A stretch of 14,402 nt of DNA, taken from NCBI GenBank assembly GCA_023430325.1, contig JAEZAU010000055.1, positions 1-14,402 of the forward strand. Direction: 5' to 3'. This document shows, piece after piece, positions 7,414 to 14,402 of the stretch. Source of the stretch: Bacteroidota bacterium. Lineage in GTDB: Bacteria; Bacteroidota; Bacteroidia; Flavobacteriales_F; PHOS-HE28. The notes under the pieces were generated by a model. That model worked only from the letters and a program-made list of their open reading frames with translations. It made no database searches and was not told the DNA's origin. The position numbers were made by a program, and so were the translations under genes. How positions within the stretch are numbered: the stretch's first letter is position 1; each line of letters begins with the position of its first letter.

Positions 7414-8022
7414 ATGCGATCGAAGTGGGTCCACAAGATGTGGTCGTTGATCTTATTGCTGATCGCGGGTTGTACTTCCATGGACGAAAAGATGGATATC
7501 GACACTCTTCAGACCTTCAGTGCGAATGGTCATTTGCACGCAGTGATCGAGATACCTGCTGGCAGCAGCAGTAAACTGGAATACGATCCGGCGACCGGAG
7601 AATTCCCGATCTCACTTCGAAATGGTAAGCCGCGTACGATCGAGTTCCTGCCTTATCCCGCCAATTACGGCTTCATCCCGGGTACGAAAATGAACAAGGA
7701 GGAAGGCGGTGATGGCGATGCGGTGGATGTGTTTGTGTTGTGCGGTGCGGTCCCTACCGGTTCGGTGCTTGAAGTTGGACCGATCGGCATCATTGAACTG
7801 ATCGATGCTGGTGAGCGCGATGATAAGTTGGTGGCGCTTCCGATAGATCCTGCGTTACGCACAGTGGATGCCGATGACATCAGCGAGCTTCCTGAAGCCG
7901 TGCGGAATATCCTTGTGACCTGGCTCGTTAACTACGATCCGGAAGATGGTGCGGAACTGGTGGCCGTGAAGGGAAGGACCGAAGCCTTGGCAACGATAAA
8001 GCGATGGCAGCTCCACAGATGA
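7414..8022 (+). CDS. ppa: Inorganic pyrophosphatase (family I), lipoprotein form
   Basis: The product is 202 aa and hydrolyses pyrophosphate to two phosphates. Family I residues line up with the E. coli enzyme (alignment by eye, numbering from memory): K54 and E56 in SSSKLEYD, Y85 in PANYGFIPGT, D100, D102 and D105 in GGDGDAVDVF, D131, D136 and K138 in IDAGERDDKLV, and Y174. The position after that Tyr, Lys142 in E. coli, is D175 here; the region around E. coli Arg43 is about two residues longer. Unlike the usual cytoplasmic enzyme it starts with a lipoprotein signal, MRSKWVHKMWSLILLLIAGC, with lipobox IAGC and the acylated Cys at 20. It should therefore be outside the cytoplasm. The residues after Cys (TSMDEK) are acidic, vaguely like Bacteroidetes surface-export signals. 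It lies 16 bases after the barrel protein gene, probably in one transcript with the sigma factor, and ends 2 bases from the convergent pheT. Confidence 0.92.
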   Translation: MRSKWVHKMWSLILLLIAGCTSMDEKMDIDTLQTFSANGHLHAVIEIPAGSSSKLEYDPATGEFPISLRNGKPRTIEFLPYPANYGFIPGTKMNKEEGGDGDAVDVFVLCGAVPTGSVLEVGPIGIIELIDAGERDDKLVALPIDPALRTVDADDISELPEAVRNILVTWLVNYDPEDGAELVAVKGRTEALATIKRWQLHR

Positions 8023-8024
8023 GT

Positions 8025-10457
8025 TCAGCTGCGTAGTTCGGCACCGGCTTCTTTCTCAAACGCCGATCGGATCCGCGACATCGCCTTGTCCACCTGCTCA
8101 TCAGTAAGCGTTCGGTCGGCATCCTGAAGGATGAAGCTCATCGCATAGCTCTTGCGGCCTTTCGGTAGTTTATCACCTTGATAAACGTCGAAGAGATCCA
8201 CCTCCTTCAACAGTTTCTTTTCTGCGTTGAAGGCCAGTTTCCTCAATTGTGAGAACCGCACATCCTCATTCAACAACATGCTCAGATCGCGGCGTACCGA
8301 AGGTGTTCGCGATATCTCCTTGAAACCAGCCTGCTGCTCCCGGCACGCGCGCAAAAACGTGTCTTCTTTCAACTCGGCGAAGAAGACCGGCCGATCCACA
8401 TCATTAGCCTCCAGGAACTCTTCTCGTACGGTTCCGATGGAACCGCAGTGGCTTCCTTTTATCGAAAGTTCGAACGCGTTCCGAAGCAAGGTTCCTTCCA
8501 TCGGCTGCCATTCCACGGCATTATGAAGACCCAGTCTCCTGATCATCGCCTCCACTTCTTCCTTCAGATCGAAGATGGATGCGATCCTGGTGGGGCGACG
8601 CCATGTTCCAGGTGTTGCGTTACCTGTGATCAACAAGGCCAGTATTTCGGTCTCCACCACCTGGTCCTGTTGCTTGCGGTAGATCCGCCCACGCTCGAAG
8701 AAGCGCAGATCGGCATGGCGACGGTTGATATTATGTGCGACCGCTGGGATCATGCTCAAGAGCATCGAAGGTCTCAATACATCCAGTTCCGAGCTCAGCG
8801 GATTCTTCAGTTGCACCAAATGAGTTTCATCGGACCCGGCGGCGATCGCGTTTTCCCTGCCAACAAGTGATGCGGTCATCACTTCACGCATGCCCCGGGC
8901 GGCGAGGTGCGCTCCTAATTGCTGGCGCAGGCTCTCCAGGTCCAGGGTCTCATTGGCCACCGCCGGTACCATCAATCGTTCAGGTACCGGTACATGGTCC
9001 ATTCCATGGATGCGCAAGACTTCTTCAACGATATCGGCAGGCCTGAAGACATCGGTCCTGTATTTGGGCACCTCCACTACAAGCTGCCGGTCGTTACGGT
9101 CCTTGATGCGGAAGTCGAGCAGCTCAAGTATGCGCACTACATCATTCTTGGGGACCGTGATCCCTGCCAGGGCTTCGATGGAATTGAACTTGATGGAGAT
9201 CTCGCGTGCGATCTTCGGGGTATGATCGATGTCTGTGATCGGTGAACTGACGCGTGCGCCGGCGACCTCCTTCAACAAAAGCACGGCTCTCTTCAGCGCA
9301 AGAACGGTGATCTCCGGATCGATGCCGCGTTCAAAACGGAACGAAGCATCGGTGTGAAGGCCATGCCGCCTGGCCGTGGCACGTATCGATGATGGATCGA
9401 AATAGGCGCTCTCGAGGAAAACGCTCGTTGTTGCGTTGCTTACGCCGCTGAACTCACCCCCGAAAACACCAGCGATACAGGCTGGCTTCGATGCATCGGC
9501 GATGACCAGATCCTTAGCGTTGAGTTCCCTGTCCTTGCCATCCAGCGTGCGGAAGCCTTCTTTCTCGTTCGCCGTACGTACTATGATCCGCCGACCTTCC
9601 AATTTGTCCGCATCAAAGGCATGGAGCGGTTGGGCCAGTTCATGCTGTATGAAGTTTGTCACATCGACCACATTGTTGATCGGCTTCAGACCGATGGACA
9701 GCAACAGGTCCTGCAACCATTTGGGCGAAGGCGCTACCTTGATGTTGGTGAGCGTAACACCGGCATATCTCGGACAGGCCTTGGGATCCTTCACTTCAAC
9801 CTGGATCTGCAAGGCATCATCATCCTGCTGATAGGACGAGACATCAGGCATCTTCAATTTCAAGTCCACACCCTGTCTGTGGATCAACGCAGCCCGCAGA
9901 TCGCGCGCTACGCCCAAATGGCCCATGGCATCGCTGCGGTTGGGCGTAAGGCCGATCTCGAACACCTGATCACTGATCAATCCAAGATGTGCGGCCGCCG
10001 GAGATCCCACCCAGGCATCGGCCTCAAGAACGATGATGCCGCCATGATCTTCCCCCAGACCCAGCTCATCTTCGGCGCATATCATCCCATTGCTTTCCTG
10101 GCCACGGATCTTGCTTTTCTTGATGGTGATGCTGGTGCCATCCTTCATATTAAGTACGCTACCCACGGTGGCCACAAGCACTTTCTGACCTTTGGCCACA
10201 TTGGGCGCACCGCAGACGATCTGCAACGGTTCTCCCTCGCCCAGGTCCACCATGCAAACGCTCAACCGATCGGCATCGGGATGTTTCGCACATTCCAGCA
10301 CATGGCCAACGACAACCCCGCCCAGCATGCCTTTCACCGGTTCATACGGCGTTACACTTTCGGTCTCAAGCCCGGTGCTTGTGAGGATGTGAGCCGCTTC
10401 CGTGGCGGAGATGTCCAGATCGAGGTATCGGCGTAGCCAGTTCCAGGAGATGCGCAT
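8025..10457 (-). CDS. pheT: Phenylalanine-tRNA ligase beta subunit
   Basis: The product is 810 aa, the beta subunit of the cytoplasmic (alpha-beta)2 enzyme that charges tRNA-Phe. The start at 10457 gives MRISWNWLRRYLDLD, the standard N-terminus; an upstream in-frame extension to 10574 has no family similarity and would cross the divergent neighbour. Domains: EMAP-like tRNA-binding domain at about 44-150 (GGVVVGHVLECAKHPDADRL, QIVCGAPNV); B3/B4 editing domain with RYAGVTLTNI, INNVVDVTNFI and QPLHAFDADKL; B5 domain around the EISIKFNSIEALAGI and ILELLDFRIK stretches; a catalytic-like core with SELDVLRPSML and RFFERGRIY; and a C-terminal anticodon-binding FDX-ACB domain at about 717-810 (RTPSVRRDLSMLL to FEKEAGAEL). 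Length is typical. pheS is not in the window, so the subunit genes are not adjacent downstream, and the 71 bases upstream separate it from a divergent gene. Confidence 0.98.
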   Translation of the reverse strand: MRISWNWLRRYLDLDISATEAAHILTSTGLETESVTPYEPVKGMLGGVVVGHVLECAKHPDADRLSVCMVDLGEGEPLQIVCGAPNVAKGQKVLVATVGSVLNMKDGTSITIKKSKIRGQESNGMICAEDELGLGEDHGGIIVLEADAWVGSPAAAHLGLISDQVFEIGLTPNRSDAMGHLGVARDLRAALIHRQGVDLKLKMPDVSSYQQDDDALQIQVEVKDPKACPRYAGVTLTNIKVAPSPKWLQDLLLSIGLKPINNVVDVTNFIQHELAQPLHAFDADKLEGRRIIVRTANEKEGFRTLDGKDRELNAKDLVIADASKPACIAGVFGGEFSGVSNATTSVFLESAYFDPSSIRATARRHGLHTDASFRFERGIDPEITVLALKRAVLLLKEVAGARVSSPITDIDHTPKIAREISIKFNSIEALAGITVPKNDVVRILELLDFRIKDRNDRQLVVEVPKYRTDVFRPADIVEEVLRIHGMDHVPVPERLMVPAVANETLDLESLRQQLGAHLAARGMREVMTASLVGRENAIAAGSDETHLVQLKNPLSSELDVLRPSMLLSMIPAVAHNINRRHADLRFFERGRIYRKQQDQVVETEILALLITGNATPGTWRRPTRIASIFDLKEEVEAMIRRLGLHNAVEWQPMEGTLLRNAFELSIKGSHCGSIGTVREEFLEANDVDRPVFFAELKEDTFLRACREQQAGFKEISRTPSVRRDLSMLLNEDVRFSQLRKLAFNAEKKLLKEVDLFDVYQGDKLPKGRKSYAMSFILQDADRTLTDEQVDKAMSRIRSAFEKEAGAELRS

Positions 10458-10528
10458 TGAGTAAGGCCTGAGGGGCGGCGAAGTTACCGTGCGGATGGTT
10501 GTACTAATTTGGGCCCGCTCCGGTACTG
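10458..10528. promoter_or_regulatory. Divergent intergenic region between pheT and the YhhN-family gene
   Basis: These 71 bases must hold promoters for both divergent genes unless pheT is transcribed otherwise. On the + strand TAATTTG (10505-10511) resembles the Bacteroidetes -7 box TAnnTTTG but is one base short, and it lies 17 bases before the ATG at 10529. No convincing -33 TTG at the right distance and no good - strand match were seen. The promoter call is weak; the divergent arrangement is certain. Confidence 0.3.
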
Positions 10529-11260
10529 ATGGATATTCAAAAGAACAGCCTTGTGAACGGGCTCGCCTATGCATTGGCGACCGCTGGTGCCATTGTGGGA
10601 GAAGTGCAGGACCTCCATCTGCTGGCCTATATCTGCAGGCCGTTGATGCTGTTGATCCTTTCCAGCTGGTTCTTTTTCAACAGCCGCAGGGTGGGCGATC
10701 GGTTCACCTTGCTGATACAGGCCGGACTTCTGTTCAGCATGGCGGGTGATGCCTTCCTGATGTTCCAGCATCTGGACCAGTTCAATTTCCTGGTCGGGCT
10801 CGGCGCATATTTGATCGGTCTCCTCTGTTACATCATGGCATTCACGTACAATATCACCGAGGTAGGTGGTGGGGAAGGCCCGCTGGTACCGTTGGCGATC
10901 AGCGTTCTGGTGGTGGCGTTCCTCTTCCTGTTCGGAGCCAGGATGGTACCCTATGTGGAAGATGGTGTTTCGATGCCTTTGCTGATCTTCGGATCGGCCA
11001 ACGCGGCATTGAGCATCACCGCAGCATTCCGCTTCGGCCGCACTTTCGTTCGAAGCTTTCTGATGGTGACCCTCGGAACGTTCTTCTTCATTGGATCGAA
11101 CAGTTTGCTGGCCACCAATCGTTTCATGGTGCCGTTGGATCATTCGGACTGGTCCATCCTGCTCACCTATGCCATAGCGCAATATCTGGTGGTGGCCGGT
11201 TGCCTGGTACATGTGCTCGATCCAGAGGAGATCCGCCGGAAGGCCGCGCTCGTTACCTAA
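10529..11260 (+). CDS. YhhN/TMEM86-family membrane protein (lysoplasmalogenase family)
   Basis: A 243-aa polytopic inner-membrane protein with about eight hydrophobic helices. Family marks are the early CRPLMLLIL (usual KPL-M), the LLFSMAGDAFLMF block with D74, a Tyr-rich helix (LGAYLIGLLCYIMAF), LGTFFFIGSNSLLATNRF, and a final TYAIAQYLVVAG. Characterised members (mammalian TMEM86A/B, bacterial YhhN) hydrolyse the vinyl-ether bond of lysoplasmalogens to a fatty aldehyde and a glycerophospho-base; other YhhN proteins lack a known substrate. Oddity: the usual Asp of the SDS motif is Asn here (N191), which could reduce activity if that Asp is catalytic. The start at 10529 is the first ATG of the frame after the divergent gap. 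It diverges from pheT with 71 bases between them, and its stop overlaps the recG stop by 4 bases on the opposite strand. Confidence 0.85.
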   Translation: MDIQKNSLVNGLAYALATAGAIVGEVQDLHLLAYICRPLMLLILSSWFFFNSRRVGDRFTLLIQAGLLFSMAGDAFLMFQHLDQFNFLVGLGAYLIGLLCYIMAFTYNITEVGGGEGPLVPLAISVLVVAFLFLFGARMVPYVEDGVSMPLLIFGSANAALSITAAFRFGRTFVRSFLMVTLGTFFFIGSNSLLATNRFMVPLDHSDWSILLTYAIAQYLVVAGCLVHVLDPEEIRRKAALVT

Positions 11261-13377
11261 CTGATGCGGCCCCAGATCGGCCGGTCCTTCATCTTATCGT
11301 TAAGCGTTCCGGCGATCACGGCATTTTCCGGAAGAACGAGTTCCGGATCCTTGTCCAGCAGTCTTTTTGCAGCAGCGCGCCCGGCCTGTAAGAGTCCGGC
11401 ATCCTCCACAAGATCGGCGATCTTCATTTCCGGCAGGCCGCTCTGCTGTGTGCCCATCAGATCACCCGGGCCGCGTAGGCGAAGATCGACCTCCGCTATC
11501 TCAAATCCATCATTGGTACGCACCATCGTCTCGATCCGTGTGCGCGCATCATTGCCAAGTTTATCCCCGGTCATCAGTATGCAATAGCTCTGCTCGGCAC
11601 CGCGGCCCACCCGTCCACGTAACTGATGCAGTTGCGACAGTCCGAATCGTTCTGCATTCTCGATCACCATCACGCTTGCATTCGGGACATCGACGCCAAC
11701 TTCGATCACCGTAGTGGCCACCAGGATGTCGGTCTCACCTTTCTTGAACCGCGCCATCTCGATGTCCTTGGTGGCTTGATCCATGCGGCCATGAACAATG
11801 CTGACGGCATATTTCGGCAGCGGGAATCTACGGGTGATGCTCTCGTATCCATCCATGAGATCCTTCAACACCGCCTGTGAGGCGGCCTGCATTTTCTCGC
11901 TTTCTTCGATCAACGGATACACCACGTATATCTGCCTGCCTTTTGCGATCTCTTCCTCCATGAAACCGAAGACAGCGCTGCGAGAATGATCATATCGGTG
12001 TACGGTGCGGATCGGTTTGCGGCCTGGTGGAAGCTCATCGATCACACTGGTGTCCAGATCGCCGTAAAGCGTCATGGCCAGCGTGCGCGGGATCGGCGTG
12101 GCGGTCATCACCAGCACATGCGGAGGCACTTCGCTCTTCGCCCAAAGGCGAGCACGTTGGGCCACGCCGAACCGGTGTTGCTCATCGATCACCACCAATC
12201 CCAATCGATCGAAAACGACCTTGTCCTCGAGCAGCGCGTGCGTGCCGACGATGATATGGATCTCACCAAGCCTTAATGCGGTGAGAATGCTTTTCCGTTC
12301 CGCAGGCTTCGTGCTTCCGGTGAGCAAACGAACCACCACCGGCATGTCCTGCAGAAAGCGGCTGATCGTGGCGAAATGCTGTTGGGCCAGGATCTCTGTG
12401 GGAGCCATCATTGCGCTCTGGAATCCATTGTCCAACGCGATCAACATGCTCAGGAGACCGACCAATGTCTTTCCGCTGCCCACATCACCCTGCACCAGTC
12501 TGTTCATCTGTTGGCCGCTGCCCATATCCTTTCGGATCTCCTTCACCACACGTTTCTGCGCTCCGGTCAATTCGAACGGCAGATGGTGTTGATAGAACGA
12601 ATTGAAGCGATCGCCGACCTGTTGGAAGACATGCCCATGGATGCTCTGCTGCATGATCTGCTTCTGTTTCAATAACTGCAGCTGGATGTAGAAGAGTTCA
12701 TCGAACTTCAATCGTTGCAGAGCGGGATCGAGCTTCGATCTGTCTTGTGGTGCGTGCACCTGGCGGAAGGCTTCTTCACGCGTGATGCCGCCAAGCCGAT
12801 CGATCAACTCCTTGTTCAATGTTTCCGGCAAATGCCCGATCAATTGGGCGATCAGCGTCTTCTGCAACTTCCAGATCTGGCGGCTGCCAAGGCCTTTCGC
12901 ATTGAGCTTCTCAGTTGTGGGATAGACAGGTTGCAATGCTGCTTCGATCCCCTGCGCCCATGATGATGCCAGTTCCATTTCTGGATGCGGCATGTTGAAC
13001 CTTCCTTTAAAGATCGATGGCTTTCCGAAGACGATGTACTCCTGGCCGGCCTTCAATGATCCTTGCAACCAACGCACACCCTTGAACCAGACGAGTTCAA
13101 TGGAGCCGGTAGGATCGGTCAGTTGGGCTGTTAACCTCCTGGCCTGCTTTTCGCCCAGGATCTTCAATGGCCCCAGAATGCCGCGCAACTGGGCCTGCGG
13201 CATGTCCTCCTGCAATTCGTTCACGCGGTGGAAGACACTTCGATCCACATACCGGAAGGGAAAGTGATGCAACAGATCGCCGAACGTGCGGATATTCAAT
13301 TCCTTCAAGAGCAGTTCCGCACGCTGCGGCCCTACGCCTTTCAGGAATTCGATCGGTGACTCCAGGATCGATGGCAT
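11257..13377 (-). CDS. recG: ATP-dependent DNA helicase RecG
   Basis: The product is 706 aa, the normal family length. RecG is a double-stranded DNA translocase that regresses stalled replication forks and remodels Holliday junctions. The N-terminal wedge/OB domain (residues 1 to about 260) begins with a helix-hairpin-helix-like FLKGVGPQRAELLLKEL, followed by FPFRYVDRS. The helicase core shows Walker A GDVGSGKT at 297-304, Walker B/DEQH box at 398-401 (VVIDEQHRFGV), motif III VMTATPIPRTLAMTLYGDLD, and C-terminal motifs DILVATTVIEVGVDVPNAS and QLHQLRGRVGRG. The TRG-like region follows with DLRLRGPGDLMGTQQSG. The start is 24 bases after the stop of the aspartate kinase gene on the same strand, so the two are probably co-transcribed. 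Its end overlaps the convergent membrane protein gene by 4 bases. Confidence 0.98.
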   Translation of the reverse strand: MPSILESPIEFLKGVGPQRAELLLKELNIRTFGDLLHHFPFRYVDRSVFHRVNELQEDMPQAQLRGILGPLKILGEKQARRLTAQLTDPTGSIELVWFKGVRWLQGSLKAGQEYIVFGKPSIFKGRFNMPHPEMELASSWAQGIEAALQPVYPTTEKLNAKGLGSRQIWKLQKTLIAQLIGHLPETLNKELIDRLGGITREEAFRQVHAPQDRSKLDPALQRLKFDELFYIQLQLLKQKQIMQQSIHGHVFQQVGDRFNSFYQHHLPFELTGAQKRVVKEIRKDMGSGQQMNRLVQGDVGSGKTLVGLLSMLIALDNGFQSAMMAPTEILAQQHFATISRFLQDMPVVVRLLTGSTKPAERKSILTALRLGEIHIIVGTHALLEDKVVFDRLGLVVIDEQHRFGVAQRARLWAKSEVPPHVLVMTATPIPRTLAMTLYGDLDTSVIDELPPGRKPIRTVHRYDHSRSAVFGFMEEEIAKGRQIYVVYPLIEESEKMQAASQAVLKDLMDGYESITRRFPLPKYAVSIVHGRMDQATKDIEMARFKKGETDILVATTVIEVGVDVPNASVMVIENAERFGLSQLHQLRGRVGRGAEQSYCILMTGDKLGNDARTRIETMVRTNDGFEIAEVDLRLRGPGDLMGTQQSGLPEMKIADLVEDAGLLQAGRAAAKRLLDKDPELVLPENAVIAGTLNDKMKDRPIWGRIS

Positions 13378-13401
13378 CGCTACGAAGATCGCAGCAATGG
13401 T

Positions 13402-14402
13402 TCAATGCAGCACGAACCGGGCGGTTACGCGGCTTCTTTGTTCCATGAGTATCTCACGGCCCGCGGTCAACTTCTCCAACGTTGGTTCATCATGGTGGCG
13501 CACGGTGAGAAGTTCACAACCTTCGTTGTAACGTACTTCATATTCCTTCCCAAGGACCTCAATCAGGTGACGTGCGCGTGGCGTATCATCCACCACCACA
13601 CTGAAGGCCACGGCGCTGTTCTGCATCATTCCGATGGTGACGCCATGGCTTGCGAATGCGCGAAAGATGCCGCTGAGGTTCTCTTCCACCACGAAACTGA
13701 GGTCCGAAGGTGTTATCGAGATCAGCAATTGTTGCGGCTTCACAATGAACGATGGGATCAATGAATCGTTCTCGCTGCGGTCATCGATCGTACTGCCAGG
13801 TGCCTGCAGATCGATGAAGCTTCTCACATAGAGCGGAATGTGTTTCCGTTGAAGTGGTTGCAGTGTTCGTGGATGGATCACGCTTGCGCCGAAATAGCTC
13901 AGTTCGACCGCTTCGCGATAGCTGATGTGCGAAAGCAATTTCGTGTCAGGAAATCGGTTCGGATCGGCGTTGAACATACCGGGAACATCCTTCCAAATGG
14001 TGACACATTCGGCATCCAGCAGATAGGCGAAGATCGCCGCGCTGAAATCGGATCCTTCACGACCCAGGGTCGTGGTGAAACCTTCTTCCGTGCTTCCGAT
14101 GAAACCCTGTGTCACCACCGGGAACTGCACCGACTCTCTTGTTTCGTTCGGCTTGAAGGCGTCCTTCACCATCTCAGCGCTTTTATCCCAATCCACCCGC
14201 GCCGCGCGGAAGAGCGAGTCCGTTCGCACGAGATCGCGGGCATCCAACCACGAACATGTTCCGAGCTCCTCGCTGAGATAAGCGCTCACGATCATGGTGC
14301 TCCATAGCTCGCCGTAAGAGACCACCTGGTCATAGTCGCGATCGGCATGTTCGGTCGGCGTTCCTTCAAGCAGTTCTTCCAACTCTTCGAAACTCTCGTA
14401 CA
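13402..14402 (-). CDS. lysC: Aspartate kinase, C-terminal part (gene start beyond window)
   Basis: Aspartate kinase phosphorylates L-aspartate, the first step toward lysine (diaminopimelate), threonine and methionine. The frame is open to the right window edge (YESFEELEELLEG enters from outside), so the N-terminal nucleotide-binding KFGGTS region is missing and the TTG at 14382 is internal. Visible: TTTLGREGSDFSAAIFAYLL, the substrate-binding block with GSD; the nucleotide-contact region VTIWKDVPGMFNADPNRFPD; and ELSYFGASVIHPRTLQPL. The C-terminal regulatory part has an ACT domain (LISITPSDLSFVVEENLSGIF to HLIEVLGKEYEVRY) and a short end (LLTVRHHDEPTLEKLTAGR to ARFVLH) typical of the single-function Bacteroidetes enzymes of about 420 residues. 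No homoserine dehydrogenase domain follows, so it is monofunctional. Feedback inhibition by lysine or threonine is expected from the ACT domain. recG follows after 24 bases. Confidence 0.95.
   Translation of the reverse strand, partial: YESFEELEELLEGTPTEHADRDYDQVVSYGELWSTMIVSAYLSEELGTCSWLDARDLVRTDSLFRAARVDWDKSAEMVKDAFKPNETRESVQFPVVTQGFIGSTEEGFTTTLGREGSDFSAAIFAYLLDAECVTIWKDVPGMFNADPNRFPDTKLLSHISYREAVELSYFGASVIHPRTLQPLQRKHIPLYVRSFIDLQAPGSTIDDRSENDSLIPSFIVKPQQLLISITPSDLSFVVEENLSGIFRAFASHGVTIGMMQNSAVAFSVVVDDTPRARHLIEVLGKEYEVRYNEGCELLTVRHHDEPTLEKLTAGREILMEQRSRVTARFVLH

Noticed and set aside
9621..10436. Long + strand ORF (271 codons) opposite pheT
   Set aside because: It is antisense to a well-conserved gene, and its His/Gln/Arg-rich composition is typical of a shadow frame.
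10458..10574. 39-residue N-terminal extension of pheT
   Set aside because: The family N-terminus starts exactly at MRISWNW (10457); the extension is Arg/Ser/Pro-rich without similarity and would cross the divergent gene's start.
10484..11212. 242-codon - strand ORF opposite the YhhN-family gene
   Set aside because: It is rich in His, Gln and Glu with no hydrophobic core; the opposite frame has clear membrane helices and family motifs.

Overview
The window comes from a member of the Bacteroidetes, most likely a Flavobacteriales-type marine or sludge bacterium of moderate GC. The evidence is two large secreted proteins with type IX secretion (T9SS) C-terminal sorting domains, a sigma factor followed by a membrane protein with an outer-membrane-barrel-like C-terminus, a human-like class of urocanase, and almost no Shine-Dalgarno sequences. 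Family calls come from recognising motifs and from memory; no search was run.

Layout on the + strand, left part. A 5'-truncated urocanate hydratase gene (hutU, 3-893) carries an in-frame palindromic/direct-repeat insertion. Two neighbouring paralogous genes follow (969-2897 and 3161-5134). They encode modular Cys-rich, PKD-containing, T9SS-exported surface or secreted proteins. They are separated by a strong intrinsic terminator and by what looks like a Bacteroidetes interspersed repeat. A long hairpin (5151-5187) precedes a three-gene set (5197-8022): an ECF-type sigma factor, a protein overlapping it by ATGA that combines one transmembrane helix with a C-terminal beta-barrel-like domain (probable anti-sigma/sensor), and a lipoprotein version of soluble inorganic pyrophosphatase.

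Right part. Housekeeping genes lie mostly on the - strand: pheT (10457-8025), then recG (13377-11257) downstream of a 5'-truncated aspartate kinase gene (14402-13402). A + strand YhhN/TMEM86-family membrane protein (10529-11260) lies between pheT and recG. It diverges from pheT and overlaps the end of recG by 4 bp.

How the genes may work together. hutU (histidine catabolism), pheT, lysC and recG are ordinary metabolism and information genes. The most unusual part is the sigma/TM-barrel/lipo-pyrophosphatase cluster, which may be an envelope-sensing regulatory unit; that role is inference. No stretch longer than 300 bases lacks a gene. No tRNA, rRNA, CRISPR array, transposase or phage gene was seen.
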